DNA from: Paraconexibacter antarcticus
GTDB taxonomy: Bacteria; Actinomycetota; Thermoleophilia; Solirubrobacterales; Solirubrobacteraceae
NCBI RefSeq assembly: GCF_024220175.1
Contig: NZ_CP098502.1
Location: 3,848,514 to 3,912,513, forward strand
Direction: 5' to 3'
DNA: 64,000 bases
Of this stretch, positions 7,447 to 16,619 are shown one piece after another. Position 1 is the first letter of the stretch; each line of letters opens with the position of its first letter. The position numbers and the translations under genes were made by a program. The notes beneath the pieces were generated by a model that did not search any database, was not told the DNA's origin, and was given only the letters and a program-made list of their open reading frames with translations.

Positions 7447-8664
7447 TCACTTCAGCCGCTTCGCCATCCAGCTCAGGGCGCTCTTGAGGCCCGCCTTCAC
7501 GACCTTGCCGTGGGTGACGCCGGGGAGGACCCTGCTGTCGACCTTCGCCCCCTTCGCGCGGAGCTCGTCGACGAGCTGGGCGTTGAAGGACGGGAACACG
7601 GTCGTATCGGCGCTGCCCTGCTCGACGAGCACGGGCGTGCGCAGCTTCAGGTTCTCCGGATCGTCGGTCCTGTCGATCGCGGCGACGAGCGGATCGAGCG
7701 GGACATCGGCCTTCAGGATGTCCTTCGGGGCCAGGCCGCCGAAGGAGCTCGCGGCCCCGAGCTCGGGCTGGCAGAGCGTGTCCACCTGCGGGTAGAGCGC
7801 GAGGGCGGCAGGGCTGAGGAGCGAAGGGACGTCGACGCCGACGCCGGCGACGTCGATGCCGCGCAGGATGGAGGCGGCGAGGGCCGACAGGCCGCCGCCG
7901 GGCGAGCCGAGCGCGCGGATGAGCGCGGCCTGCTCGGAGAGGTGCGACGCGGGGGCGAACGCGACCGTGCCGGCGACCTTCAGCTCAGGGGTCCACGTGC
8001 GCGCGATCGAGGTCGCCCAGAGCGCCGCGTGGCCGCCCTGCGAGTGGCCGGCGACGATGACCCGCCGGCCGATGGCCGGGTTCACCTTCCGCGCGGCGCG
8101 GACCATGTCCATGACCGACCGCCCCTCCGAGCGCCCGACGAGGTACGGGTGCACCCCGGGCGTCCCGAGCCCCTCGTAGTCGGTCCGGACGACCGCATAG
8201 CCGCGGGCGAGGAGCGCCTTCAGCTGGGGGTAGACGTAGTTCGTGTAGTCGGCGACCTTCCCGCTCGCCGGGCTCCGCGTCGGCGCGCACGCGTCGGCGA
8301 TCCCCGTCGTGCCGTGCGCCCAGGTGACGACCGGCCAGCCACCCTTGGGTGCCTTCCCGCGCGGGACGGTGACGCTTCCGGAGACGGCGACGGCCTTCCC
8401 GGTGACCCCGATCGAGCGGTAGAGGACGAGCGTCGCGCGCCCCGCGCCCTTGAGCGCGTCGGCGCCGGTCTGGCGCCGCTCCCAGATGACGCCGCCGTGC
8501 GAGCTCCCGTGAAGCGACCCGGCGGGCGGCGTGTAGAAGCTGACGCCGGACGGACCGGTGCGGAGCTTCGGGACGGTGGTGGCGGCGGTGGCGGACGTGG
8601 CGGCGACCCCGGCGAGGGAGAGCGACGCGACGGCCACCGCGCGGACAACGCGGAGACGATGCAT
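7447..8664 (-). CDS. Secreted alpha/beta-hydrolase of the secretory lipase type
   Basis: 405-residue esterase or lipase. A signal peptide covers residues 1-28 (basic start, hydrophobic core, ATSATAATT). The nucleophile elbow is GHSQGG, preceded by TDYEGLGTPG. The likely acid is Asp in VEQGSADTTVFPS and the base His in GVTHGKVV near the C-terminus, so the triad is complete. Length and motif order match the secretory lipase family, which hydrolyses acylglycerols or other esters outside the cell. It is monocistronic, with a tRNA downstream and a divergent or terminator region upstream. Confidence 0.85.
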   Translation of the reverse strand: MHRLRVVRAVAVASLSLAGVAATSATAATTVPKLRTGPSGVSFYTPPAGSLHGSSHGGVIWERRQTGADALKGAGRATLVLYRSIGVTGKAVAVSGSVTVPRGKAPKGGWPVVTWAHGTTGIADACAPTRSPASGKVADYTNYVYPQLKALLARGYAVVRTDYEGLGTPGVHPYLVGRSEGRSVMDMVRAARKVNPAIGRRVIVAGHSQGGHAALWATSIARTWTPELKVAGTVAFAPASHLSEQAALIRALGSPGGGLSALAASILRGIDVAGVGVDVPSLLSPAALALYPQVDTLCQPELGAASSFGGLAPKDILKADVPLDPLVAAIDRTDDPENLKLRTPVLVEQGSADTTVFPSFNAQLVDELRAKGAKVDSRVLPGVTHGKVVKAGLKSALSWMAKRLK

Positions 8665-8698
8665 GCGATCGACCCTAGCCGCCCGCCATGACGAAAAC

Positions 8699-8749
8699 GG
8701 CCGGCGCCGGGTCTCCCCCTTCGTCGAGAGGGACGCCCTGGCGCCGGCC
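8699..8749 (-). terminator. Strong hairpin after the chemoreceptor gene
   Basis: GGCCGGCGCC at 8699-8708 and GGCGCCGGCC at 8740-8749 form a perfect 10-bp stem. On the minus strand it is followed by GTTTTCG, so it would terminate the chemoreceptor transcript before the lipase gene. Confidence 0.6.
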
Positions 8750-8770
8750 GGACCTGCGGCGGTGGTCTCG

Positions 8771-10891
8771 CTACACCGCCGCGAGCTTGAAGCGACCGAC
8801 CAGCGACTCGAGCACCTCGGCCCGCTCCGCGAGCTCCTGGGCCGACACCGCGATCTCCTGGGCGGAGGCGGTCGTCTGCTGGGTAGACGCGGACACCTGC
8901 TGGGCGGACGCGGAGGACTCCTCGGCGACCGAGGCGACGTCGACCATGTCCGTCTGGACCTGCTGCGAGGAGTCGGCGATCTGGGCGATGGCGCCGGCGA
9001 TCTGCGCGACCTTCTCGTTCATGTCGTCGACCGACTGCCCGATGAGCAGGAAGCTCTCGCGGGCCTGCTCGACCGTCGCGGCGCCCTCCTCGGTGCGGGA
9101 CGCACCGGAGGACACGGCCTCGGTCGCGCGGCGGGTCTCACCCTGGATCTCCCCGATGAGCGACCCGATCGAGCGGGCGGCCTGCTGGGACTCCTCGGCG
9201 AGCTTGCGGACCTCCTCGGCGACGACGGCGAAGCCGCGCCCCTGCTCCCCGGCCCGCGCTGCCTCGATCGCGGCGTTGAGGGCGAGGAGGTTCGTCTGCT
9301 CGGCGATGTTCGTGATCGTCTCGACGATGCCGCCGATCTGCTCGCTCTTCTTCGCCAGGTCGCCCATGACGCCGCTGACGGCGTTGGAGGACTCGCGGAC
9401 GCCGACCATGGCGGCGGTCGCCTGCTCGACGGCCTTCGCACCCTCGGTCGCGACCTCGCGGGCGCTGGACGCGGCGCGGGTCGCCTCCTCGGCGGACTCG
9501 GCGGACGCGCGGGTGGCGGTCGCCATCTCCTCGGTCATCCGCTGCGCGGACTCGACGGTGCGCACCTGACGCTCCGCGCCGTGGGCGACGTCGCTGACCG
9601 CGTGGGCGATCTCGCCGATCGCGCGGCCGGCCTCGTCGCTCGAGCGGGCCATGTTCTGGCTCGCGGTCGACAGCTGCGACGCCATGACGGCCACCTGGCC
9701 GACGAGGTCGCCGAGCTTCGCGGTCATCTCGGCGAACGCGTTGCCGAGCGTGTCGTCCTCGCTCTTGGAGCGGATCTCGACGCTGAGGTCACCGGCGGCG
9801 ACGACCTCGACGGTCGAGGCGACGGACGCGAGGTCCTCGCGCATGACCTCGTACGCCTCGAGCGACGTCTGGGCGCGGCCCAGCATGCCGTTGAAGATGA
9901 CGGCGAGCTCGCCCGGGTTTCGGCCCTCCTCGGTCTCGACCGGGGTCGTGACGGGCTTGACCTCGATGGTCAGGTCGCCACGGCTGCTCATCGCCTCGAG
10001 GCCGAGCTGGAGGTTCGTCAGGCAGTTGGAGTTCAGCGAGTTCAGGCGCGGGACGAGCTGGTCCAGGCAGGACTGGTCGCCGAGCGCGGCGCGGAAGTCC
10101 TCGCGGGTCGCGTTGTACGCCTCGAGCGAGGTCTGCGCGCGGCCGAGCATGCCGTTGAAGAGGTCGGCCAGGTGCCCGGCGGACGCACCCTCGCGAGCGA
10201 CGATCGGCTTCGTGGCGGGCTGCACGTCAACGGTGAGGTCGCCCTCCGCCATCGCGCCGAGGCCCTTCTCGAGGTTCGTCAGGCAGACGCTGTTCAGCGA
10301 CGCCATCCGCTCGCCGAGCTGCGCGAGGCACGACTGGTCGCCGAGCGCGGAACGCAGGTCCTCGCGGGTCGCGTTGTAGGCCTCGAGGGAGGTCTGCGCG
10401 CGACCGAGCATGCCGTTGAAGATGTCGCCGAGCTCGCCCAGCGACGTGCCGGGCGCCGCGCTCAGCGGGGAGGTGACGGGCGTGACCTCGATGGTGAGGT
10501 CGCCGTGCTCCATCGCCGTCAGGCCGTTCTGGAGGTTCGTCAGGCAGTTGTCGTTCAGCGAGTTCAGGCGCTGGCGCAGCTCGTGCAGGCAGGACTGGTC
10601 GCCGAGGGCGGAGCGCAGGTCCTCGCGCATCTCGTTGTAGGCGTTCAGCGCGGTCTGCGCACGACCGAGCATCGAGTTGAACTGGTCGACGAGGCCCTGG
10701 ACCTGCGGGTCCGCGCTCGCGGAGGCGATCGGCTTCGTCGTCGGCTCGGCGGACAGGGTGAGGTCGCCGGCGGTCATCCCGGTCAGCCCCCGCTCGAGGG
10801 CGGCCAGGCAGTTGTTGTCCAGCGCGGCGAGACGCTCGGAGAGCTCGGCGACAACAGGGTCGTGCGAGGGCTTGCGGGTGAACAGCGGCAT
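8771..10891 (-). CDS. Soluble methyl-accepting chemotaxis protein with tandem cysteine-bearing HAMP-like repeats
   Basis: 706-residue chemoreceptor without any membrane segment or signal peptide, hence cytosolic. Residues 20-350 are tandem units of 87 residues, each with an [15 protein letters not shown] segment, [13 protein letters not shown] and LTNL..GL.AM..GDLT. The GDLT parts resemble HAMP AS2 sequence. Cysteines recur at 28, 101, 116, 188, 203, 275 and 290, pairing 15 residues apart with an 87-residue period. A canonical HAMP at about 355-395 leads into the MCP signalling domain with its hairpin tip ([20 protein letters not shown]), which contacts CheA/CheW. The ATG at 10891 has the ribosome site AAGGGA. 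No che genes are nearby. The signal could be redox, metal or haem, but that is inference. Confidence 0.9.
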   Translation of the reverse strand: MPLFTRKPSHDPVVAELSERLAALDNNCLAALERGLTGMTAGDLTLSAEPTTKPIASASADPQVQGLVDQFNSMLGRAQTALNAYNEMREDLRSALGDQSCLHELRQRLNSLNDNCLTNLQNGLTAMEHGDLTIEVTPVTSPLSAAPGTSLGELGDIFNGMLGRAQTSLEAYNATREDLRSALGDQSCLAQLGERMASLNSVCLTNLEKGLGAMAEGDLTVDVQPATKPIVAREGASAGHLADLFNGMLGRAQTSLEAYNATREDFRAALGDQSCLDQLVPRLNSLNSNCLTNLQLGLEAMSSRGDLTIEVKPVTTPVETEEGRNPGELAVIFNGMLGRAQTSLEAYEVMREDLASVASTVEVVAAGDLSVEIRSKSEDDTLGNAFAEMTAKLGDLVGQVAVMASQLSTASQNMARSSDEAGRAIGEIAHAVSDVAHGAERQVRTVESAQRMTEEMATATRASAESAEEATRAASSAREVATEGAKAVEQATAAMVGVRESSNAVSGVMGDLAKKSEQIGGIVETITNIAEQTNLLALNAAIEAARAGEQGRGFAVVAEEVRKLAEESQQAARSIGSLIGEIQGETRRATEAVSSGASRTEEGAATVEQARESFLLIGQSVDDMNEKVAQIAGAIAQIADSSQQVQTDMVDVASVAEESSASAQQVSASTQQTTASAQEIAVSAQELAERAEVLESLVGRFKLAAV

Positions 10892-10993
10892 GGAATCCCT
10901 TCTCATGATTTGGCCCGGAGGTGACACTCGGGGTTCTCGACCATCGGGCGCGGAGATTGAGCGGCGAGCGGCCCGATAGCCTCGGCGAGCCCC

Positions 10994-11911
10994 GTGGCCC
11001 GCGTCCTCGTCACCCGCCCGCTCCCCTTCCCCGCGCTCGACCGGCTGGCCGCCGCCGGCCACGACGTGCACGTGCGCGGTGGCGCCCTGCCGCCGTCCCC
11101 CGCGGAGCTCCGCGCGCTCGCCGCCGGCGCCGACGGGATCCTGAGCCTCCTCACCGACCGCGTCGACCGCGAGCTCCTCGTCGCCGCCCCGCGGCTGCGC
11201 GTCGTCGCGAACTTCGCGGTCGGCTGCGACAACATCGACCTCGCCGCCTGCGCCGAGCGCGGCGTCGCGGTCGGCGTCACGCCCGACGTCCTCACCGAGG
11301 CGACCGCGGACCTCGCCTTCGCGCTGCTCCTCGCCGCCGCCCGCCGGCTCGCGGAGGGCGAGCGCGCGGTCCGGGAGGGGGACTGGCGCACCTGGGAGCC
11401 GGCGGGCTGGCTCGGCGCCGACGTCCACGGCCGCACGCTCGTGATCGCCGGGGCCGGGCGGATCGGCGCCGCGGTCGCGCGGCGCGCCGCCGGCTTCGAC
11501 ATGCGCGTGATCACCGTCGGCCGGACCGGCGACCTGCACGCCGCCCTCGCCGAGGCCGACTTCATCAGCCTCCACACCCCGCTCACGCCCGCGACGCGGC
11601 ACCTCGTGGACGCCGCCGCCCTCGCCGCCTGCCGGCCCGGGGCGATCCTCGTCAACACCGCGCGCGGCGGCGTCGTCGACCAGGTCGCGCTCGCCGACGC
11701 GCTCCGCTCCGGTCACCTCGCCGCCGCGGCGCTCGACGTCACCGACCCCGAGCCGCTGCCGCCGGACGACCCGCTCCTGTCCGCTCCGAACCTCCTCGTC
11801 GTCCCCCACATCGGCTCGGCGACCCGCGGCGCCCGCGAGCGCATGGCCACGCTCGCCGTCGGCAACCTCCTCGCCGGGCTCGCCGGCTCGCCCCTCCCCC
11901 ACCCGGCCTGA
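10994..11911 (+). CDS. D-isomer-specific 2-hydroxyacid dehydrogenase
   Basis: 305-residue NAD(P)-dependent dehydrogenase of the glyoxylate/hydroxypyruvate or phosphoglycerate dehydrogenase superfamily. It shows the Rossmann motif [10 protein letters not shown], the substrate-contacting VGCDNID, the catalytic Arg in NTARGGVVD, a Glu in [11 protein letters not shown] and the catalytic His in PHIGSAT. Length fits the single-unit type without ACT domain, so it is not a serine-pathway SerA. The GTG at 10994 is chosen because [10 protein letters not shown] is the usual family start. It is divergent from the chemoreceptor and 46 bp upstream of the Ppx gene, so both may form one transcript. Exact substrate is unknown. 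Confidence 0.88.
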   Translation: MARVLVTRPLPFPALDRLAAAGHDVHVRGGALPPSPAELRALAAGADGILSLLTDRVDRELLVAAPRLRVVANFAVGCDNIDLAACAERGVAVGVTPDVLTEATADLAFALLLAAARRLAEGERAVREGDWRTWEPAGWLGADVHGRTLVIAGAGRIGAAVARRAAGFDMRVITVGRTGDLHAALAEADFISLHTPLTPATRHLVDAAALAACRPGAILVNTARGGVVDQVALADALRSGHLAAAALDVTDPEPLPPDDPLLSAPNLLVVPHIGSATRGARERMATLAVGNLLAGLAGSPLPHPA

Positions 11912-11957
11912 CGCCCCCGGCCCGCGACGGCCCGGCCCCGCCCACTACGGTCTGCCC

Positions 11958-12887
11958 ATGCGCGTGAGCGTCGTCGACATCGGGACCAACTCCACGCGGC
12001 TGCTCATCGCGGACGTGATGCCCGACGGGCGCGTCACCGAGCTCGCGCGCGAGTCGACCGTCACCCGCCTCGGGCAGGGCGTCGACACGAGCGGGGTGCT
12101 CGCCCCCGAGGCGATGGACCGCGTCTTCGCGACCCTCGACCGCTACCGCGAGCGGATCGACGTCCTCCAGGCGGGCGACGCCACGATCGCCGTGCTGACG
12201 AGCGCGGTCCGCGACGCGGCGAACGGCCCCGGGTTCGCCGAGCGCGTCCGCGCGGAGTACGGCCTCGACGCCCGGACGCTGAGCGGCGACGAGGAGGCGC
12301 AGCTGACCTTCCTCGGGGCGACCGCCGCGCGCGCCTCCGGCGAGCCCGCCCCCGTCGTCGTCATCGACATCGGCGGCGGCTCGACGGAGTTCGTCGTCGG
12401 TGCCCGCGGCGCGGTGTCGTTCCACGTCTCCACGCAGGCCGGGGTGGTCCGCCAGAGCGAGCGCCACATCCACCACGACCCGCCGCACCACGACGAGCTC
12501 ATCGCCACCGCCGAGGACGTCCGCGCGATCTTCGCCGCCGCCTTCCCGCCCGCCGTCCGGGACGGCGTGGCCGCCGGCGTCGCCGTCGCGGGCACCGCGA
12601 CCTCGTGCGCGGCGATCCTCCTCGAGCTCGTTCCCTACGACCCCGAGCGGGTGCACGGGTTCCGCCTCGGCCTCCCCCAGTGCGAGGAGCTCCTCGCGCG
12701 GCTCGCGCAGATGGACGAGGACGAGCGTCGCCGCGTCCCGGGCCTGCACCCCGACCGGGCGTCGGTCATCGTCCCCGGGGTCGTCATGCTCGTCGAGGCG
12801 ATGCGGCTCCTCGGGCTCGACGACGTGGAGGTCTCCGAGCACGACATCCTCCGCGGCGCCGCCCTGAGACTCGCGCGGGTCGGCTGA
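11958..12887 (+). CDS. ppx: Exopolyphosphatase / pppGpp phosphohydrolase family protein
   Basis: 309-residue member of the Ppx/GppA family, which removes terminal phosphate from polyphosphate or converts pppGpp to ppGpp. It has the two actin-like ATPase-fold phosphate loops VVDIGTNSTRLL and VVVIDIGGGSTEFV and the conserved catalytic Glu region (SGDEEAQLTF). The length is the short actinobacterial form without the C-terminal HD domain. In many actinobacteria this gene closes the eno-ftsB cluster, but here it is about 18 kb away from them. A probable structured RNA follows it. Confidence 0.9.
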   Translation: MRVSVVDIGTNSTRLLIADVMPDGRVTELARESTVTRLGQGVDTSGVLAPEAMDRVFATLDRYRERIDVLQAGDATIAVLTSAVRDAANGPGFAERVRAEYGLDARTLSGDEEAQLTFLGATAARASGEPAPVVVIDIGGGSTEFVVGARGAVSFHVSTQAGVVRQSERHIHHDPPHHDELIATAEDVRAIFAAAFPPAVRDGVAAGVAVAGTATSCAAILLELVPYDPERVHGFRLGLPQCEELLARLAQMDEDERRRVPGLHPDRASVIVPGVVMLVEAMRLLGLDDVEVSEHDILRGAALRLARVG

Positions 12888-12899
12888 CCGGCCGATCCT

Positions 12900-13158
12900 C
12901 ATCACTTGTTCGCGCGGCCGTGGACGGGTGTCCGATTGTGGGGGTGGCGGCCCGGCCCGATACTCCTGTTGTCGGGAGCGAAGGCGCGGAACTGAAAGGT
13001 TCCCACTGGAGACCCCGGCACACATAGTCCGGGCGTAGCCGCTTGAACTCGGCGCCTCCCGCCGCCCGGCCACCTAATCGGCCCTGCATGGCACGTACCC
13101 CTGCCCGTCCTGACGGGGCCAAGTTTGGAAGCCGCCTTCGGGCGGCTTCCAGTCTTTC
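12900..13158 (+). ncRNA. Candidate structured non-coding RNA
   Basis: The roughly 290 bp between ppx and the tetR gene have no credible ORF but fold into nested elements. There is an outer pairing GGTGGC with GCCACC. A stem CGGGAG with CTCCCG and then GGCGC with GCGCC encloses three hairpins: GGAAC/GTTCC, CCCGG/CCGGG and GCCG/CGGC. The plus strand ends in a perfect 10-bp TTCG-capped hairpin and a short T tract. Both facing genes end or point away from it, so a free plus-strand transcript of about 200-260 nt is likely. I compared it mentally with tmRNA, RNase P, 4.5S and common riboswitches and found no match. A 6S/Ms1-type regulator is possible but unproven. The 5' end is not defined. Confidence 0.5.
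13127..13158 (+). terminator. TTCG-capped intrinsic terminator
   Basis: GGAAGCCGCC, loop TTCG, GGCGGCTTCC, then AGTCTTTC on the plus strand. No T tract follows on the minus strand, so it ends plus-strand transcription. Confidence 0.75.
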
Positions 13159-13176
13159 GGGTCGGTGCGCCGGGCG

Positions 13177-13818
13177 CTATGCGGCCGGCGGCGCCGGGGC
13201 CTCGCGCGGCGGGCGCTCGTCCTCGGGGATGAAGCGCACGCCGGCGACGACGAAGCGCCACATCTCCTCGGTGAGCGTCGCCTGGGCGGGGCGGCGCTTG
13301 CGGGTCAGCGCCTCGGCGATCACGACGCGGAAGGCGCCCATGAGCATCGCGCCGATCATGCGCGCGTCGAGGTCGGCGGGGATCTCCCCCTCGCGCTGGC
13401 CCCGCTGGACCGAGCGGGCCGCGTCGTCGACGAGCTTCGCGATGAAGCGCGCCTCGACCGCGGCGACGTCGCCCTCGCGGGCGAGCAGCGTGAGGACGAT
13501 CGGCGCGAGCGGCTCGCGGTAGTAGAAGGCGACGGAGCGCTCGGTGCGGCGGCGCTCGCGGGCGGCCCAGTCCAGCGCGCGGTCGTCGCCCTCGGAGATC
13601 TCGGTGATCGAGCGGTCGTAGAAGTCGGTGACGACGGTCGCGACGAGCCCGGCCTTCGAGCCGAAGTAGCGGTAGAGCAGCCCGACCGAGACGTCCGCGC
13701 GCGCCGCGACCGAGGCGACCTCGAGCGCGCCGTCGCGCTCGAGGAGCTCCTCGACGGCCGCCTCCAGGAGGCGGGCGCGGGTCGCTTCGCCGCGGCGGGT
13801 GAGGGTCTGGTCGCTCAT
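13177..13818 (-). CDS. TetR-family transcriptional regulator
   Basis: 213-residue repressor-type protein. The N-terminal helix-turn-helix is typical (RARLLEAAVEELLERDG, then VAARADVSVGLLYRYFGSKAG) at about residues 12-58. The C-terminal ligand and dimer domain is all-helical and diverse, with a proline/alanine-rich end. The ATG at 13818 has no stronger alternative. The next gene upstream on the same strand is a hot-dog thioesterase (31 bp apart), which points to control of acyl-CoA or lipid metabolism; that is inference. Confidence 0.88.
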   Translation of the reverse strand: MSDQTLTRRGEATRARLLEAAVEELLERDGALEVASVAARADVSVGLLYRYFGSKAGLVATVVTDFYDRSITEISEGDDRALDWAARERRRTERSVAFYYREPLAPIVLTLLAREGDVAAVEARFIAKLVDDAARSVQRGQREGEIPADLDARMIGAMLMGAFRVVIAEALTRKRRPAQATLTEEMWRFVVAGVRFIPEDERPPREAPAPPAA

Positions 13819-13849
13819 GCGCGAGCGACCATACCTGAAATGAGTTCAG

Positions 13850-14281
13850 CTAGCGGGGGTCGGCGCCCGCGCCGGAGGCGTCACCCGCGCCGGTGAGCAC
13901 CGCGCGCTCGTCCGGCGAGATCTCCTTCGCCCCGCGCGTCTCCCGGTCCCAGCGCACGAGGATCGTGCTGCCGGTCGCGGCGAGCGTCCCGTCGGGCAGG
14001 AGGAGGTCGTTCTCGAGCGTCAGCGACTTGCTGCCGACGCGGCCGACCCGGACGACGACCTCGACCTCGCCGTCCTCCTTGCGGACCTCGTGCCGGTAGT
14101 CGAGCTCGACGCGGGCGAGGACGTAGCTGACCGACTCCTCGTCCGGCAGCGGCAGGGCGGCGAGCAGCCCGTCCCGCGCGTCCTCCATGAGCACGTGGTA
14201 GACGGCCTGGTTCAGGTGTCCGAGGCGGTCCATGTCCCGCCAGCGGAGCTGCATCGTCATCCGGAACTCGTGCGTGCTCAT
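13850..14281 (-). CDS. Hot-dog-fold acyl-CoA thioesterase (YbgC/FadM-like)
   Basis: 143-residue single hot-dog domain. The N-terminal strand and catalytic Asp region read RWRDMDRLGHLNQAVYHVLM, which is the 4-hydroxybenzoyl-CoA thioesterase signature with Asp, Gly-His and Asn. Such enzymes hydrolyse acyl-CoA to free acid and CoA. The ATG at 14281 overlaps the TGA of the adenylate cyclase gene by 4 bp, so both are on one message, followed by tetR. The pairing of a thioesterase with a cyclase is unusual, and no direct functional link is evident. Confidence 0.85.
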   Translation of the reverse strand: MSTHEFRMTMQLRWRDMDRLGHLNQAVYHVLMEDARDGLLAALPLPDEESVSYVLARVELDYRHEVRKEDGEVEVVVRVGRVGSKSLTLENDLLLPDGTLAATGSTILVRWDRETRGAKEISPDERAVLTGAGDASGAGADPR

Positions 14282-15849
14282 TCGGCGCGGGACACTACCG
14301 GCCGGTCGCCCGCGTCCGGCTCCGGCGGCACGGCGGCCGCGATCGCGGCGTACAGCCTCACGCGCTCGGTCTTCCCCTTCAGCTCGACCGTCGGACGCTC
14401 CTCGAGCGGGCCGTGGTCGCGGCGCAGCAGGCAGCGCGTCGCCTCGGTGAGGAGGACGTCGTCGCCGGTGATCCGCGTCACCGCCTCGACCCGTGAGGCG
14501 GTGTTCACGGGGTCCCCGATGACGGTGAACTCGACCCGGCCGCCGCCGCCCATCGTCCCCGCGACGACCGGGCCCGAGTTGATCCCCATGCCGACGCGCA
14601 GGTCCGTCGCGAACCGCTCCCGCACCCGCGCCACGACCTCGACGCCGGCGGCCACGGCACGGTCGGCGTGGTCCTCGAGCGGGGCGGGCGCGCCGAAGAC
14701 GGCGAGCAGGCCGTCGCCCACGAACTTGTTCGCGTGCCCGCCGTGCCGGGCGATGACCGGGACGACGGTCCCGTAGAAGTCGTTCAGCAGCCGGACGACC
14801 TCGTTCGCGCTCGCCCGCTCCGCGAACGCCGTGAAGTCGCGGATGTCGACGAACAGGACGGTGACCTCGACCTCCTCGCCGCCGAGGTCGGTCCCCTCGG
14901 TGAGGACGCGCTCGGCGAGCTGCGGGTCGACGTACGCGCCGAACGCCTCCCGCAGCCGCTCGCGCTCCTGCAGCCCGGCGACCATCGAGTTGAACGAGGT
15001 GGCGAGCGCCCCCGTCTCGTCGCTGCTCAGGACGGGGACGCGGACGCCGAGGTCGCCGGCGGCGACCGCGTCGGTCCCCTTGCGCAGCTCGCGCAGCGGC
15101 TGGAGGATCGAGTTCGCCAGCAGCAGCGTGAGCTCGAGCGAGATCGTGAAGGCGACGGCGATCGCCACCGCGACGCCGAAGCCGAGGTCGTCGATCGACC
15201 GGTGCCCGCCCGCGGACACGGCCGACACGACGACGCCGCTGATGATGTTGATCGAGGGCAGCGCGACGAGGAGCCGGAGCCGCAGCGAGATCGTCGTCCG
15301 GCCCGGGTCCGCCTCGGGGCCGACGTCCGCGGCGACCGCCTCGAGCACCGGCCGCGTGATGATCTCCATCGCGAAGAAGCGCAGGAGCGCGCCGTAGAGG
15401 AGCACGATCGCCGCGGCCGCGGCGATCGTGAAGAAGGACGGGAAGAACGGCAGCTCGAGCCGCCAGACCGCGAAGGCGGAGACGGGCGCGATCGTCAGCG
15501 GCAGGGCCGGCACCACGCGGACGCGGACGAACTGCAGCGGCAGGCCGGCGAGCGCTCGCCACGCCGCTTCGGCGGCCTGCGGCGAGTGGTCTCCGTCCAT
15601 CCAGGGGTCCGCGGGCCGCAGGAGGCGGCTGACGACCGTGCACGAGACGAGGTTGTCGAGGACCGCGACGGCCTCCGCGACGAGCAGCAACTCGACGAAG
15701 GTGTGCGTCGACGCGTGGACGAAGAGCTGCAGGAGGCCCGCCCCGCCCGCGACGACGAGGTGCGCGCCCTGCATCTGGACGCACAGGACGACCCGGACGT
15801 AGCGGCGCCCGAACTTCGCGTAGAGCCAGCGCATGGGGCCGCCGAGCAT
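14278..15849 (-). CDS. Membrane-bound class III adenylate/guanylate cyclase
   Basis: 523-residue protein. Residues 1-285 form about six membrane helices. A HAMP linker follows (LQPLRELRKGTDAVAAGDLG), then a class III nucleotide cyclase domain from about 320 to 500. Both metal-binding aspartates are present (VLFVDIRDFTAFAE and NKFVGDGLLAVFGAP), as is the transition-state Asn/Arg segment (GDPVNTASRVEA). The domain should make cAMP or cGMP in response to a membrane signal. The ATG at 15849 (MLGGPMRWLYAKFG) is preferred; an internal ATG five codons later is possible. The stop overlaps the thioesterase start, indicating an operon. Confidence 0.88.
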   Translation of the reverse strand: MLGGPMRWLYAKFGRRYVRVVLCVQMQGAHLVVAGGAGLLQLFVHASTHTFVELLLVAEAVAVLDNLVSCTVVSRLLRPADPWMDGDHSPQAAEAAWRALAGLPLQFVRVRVVPALPLTIAPVSAFAVWRLELPFFPSFFTIAAAAAIVLLYGALLRFFAMEIITRPVLEAVAADVGPEADPGRTTISLRLRLLVALPSINIISGVVVSAVSAGGHRSIDDLGFGVAVAIAVAFTISLELTLLLANSILQPLRELRKGTDAVAAGDLGVRVPVLSSDETGALATSFNSMVAGLQERERLREAFGAYVDPQLAERVLTEGTDLGGEEVEVTVLFVDIRDFTAFAERASANEVVRLLNDFYGTVVPVIARHGGHANKFVGDGLLAVFGAPAPLEDHADRAVAAGVEVVARVRERFATDLRVGMGINSGPVVAGTMGGGGRVEFTVIGDPVNTASRVEAVTRITGDDVLLTEATRCLLRRDHGPLEERPTVELKGKTERVRLYAAIAAAVPPEPDAGDRPVVSRAE

Positions 15850-15917
15850 CCGACCAGTGTGACGGCCCCGCGGGGCGCGCGCCAGCGGATCGCGGCCCGC
15901 CGTCCGGGCGCGGCGGG

Positions 15918-16619
15918 TCAGCCGGCGAGCGTCGGTCCGGACGTGCCGGAAGGCGGGCCGCCCAGCCGCGGACCCTGCGTCCCGCGCGCGGCGGTCGCCG
16001 CCTCGAGCACGCGGGTCTCGCCGCAGAAGAGCGTCCGGCGGACCCGCAGCACGGGCAGCCGGTCGGCGCCGAGGGTCACGAGCCGGCGGCCGGCCTGGGC
16101 CATCGGGGCGTCGAGCGAGCGGGCCACCGCGGCGCGGCGGCAGGCGCTGCGCGAGAGGCTCGCCGCGCTCGCGGCCTCGGCGAGGACATCGGGGTCGTCG
16201 AGATCGAACCCGCCGCAGAACGCGAGCCGTGTCGCGGCGAGGACGAACGCCGGCCCGCGGCCCTCGGCGACCGCGTACGCGGCGACGCGCATCGCCGCCG
16301 GGAGCGCGGACGGCATCGGGTCGGGCCACACGAGCGGCAGGTGCAGCGCCTCGGCCCGGGCCTCGGCCTCGTCCTTCAGCCGGACGGCGGTCAGGGCGTC
16401 GGTCCCGCGCAGGCCGCCGGGCAGCCCGTCGGCGACGGTCGGCGTCCAGCGCACCTCGCTGATGAGCCGCTCGACGCGCTCGGCCGCGAGGTAGGTGAAC
16501 GGCGAGGCGAGATCGAAGAAGAACGTGACGGGCAGCCTCGCCTGACGCTGCCGCATCGCGGGCGCAGTCCGTACTGTCCGTTCCCGGAGCCTTCCTGACA
16601 GCTGAATCACTTCACCCAT
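15918..16619 (-). CDS. DsbA-superfamily protein, 2-hydroxychromene-2-carboxylate isomerase-like
   Basis: 233-residue thioredoxin-fold protein of the DsbA/GST-kappa group. It has TFFFDLASPFTYLAAERVER near residue 40, where oxidoreductases would carry CxxC. The motif here is SPFT with Ser in place of the first Cys, as in hydroxychromene carboxylate isomerases that use glutathione or act without a disulfide. The middle shows the helical insertion typical of the DsbA superfamily. The ATG at 16619 has a good upstream GGGGAG ribosome site. The gene is divergent from the HxlR regulator, which might control it. Substrate unknown. Confidence 0.7.
   Translation of the reverse strand: MGEVIQLSGRLRERTVRTAPAMRQRQARLPVTFFFDLASPFTYLAAERVERLISEVRWTPTVADGLPGGLRGTDALTAVRLKDEAEARAEALHLPLVWPDPMPSALPAAMRVAAYAVAEGRGPAFVLAATRLAFCGGFDLDDPDVLAEAASAASLSRSACRRAAVARSLDAPMAQAGRRLVTLGADRLPVLRVRRTLFCGETRVLEAATAARGTQGPRLGGPPSGTSGPTLAG

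Noticed and set aside
10921-11967. Arg/Pro-rich plus-strand frame over the 2-hydroxyacid dehydrogenase
   Set aside because: It is a frame-shifted shadow of the dehydrogenase gene, which has complete motifs in its own frame.
12900-13158. tmRNA, RNase P, 4.5S RNA or TPP/cobalamin riboswitch
   Set aside because: None of their conserved core sequences could be found, and the convergent downstream gene excludes a leader role.
14278-16329. Longer adenylate cyclase beginning at 16329
   Set aside because: The extra N-terminal part overlaps the isomerase gene on the same strand and is Arg/Pro-rich without conservation; the ATG at 15849 starts the membrane domain.
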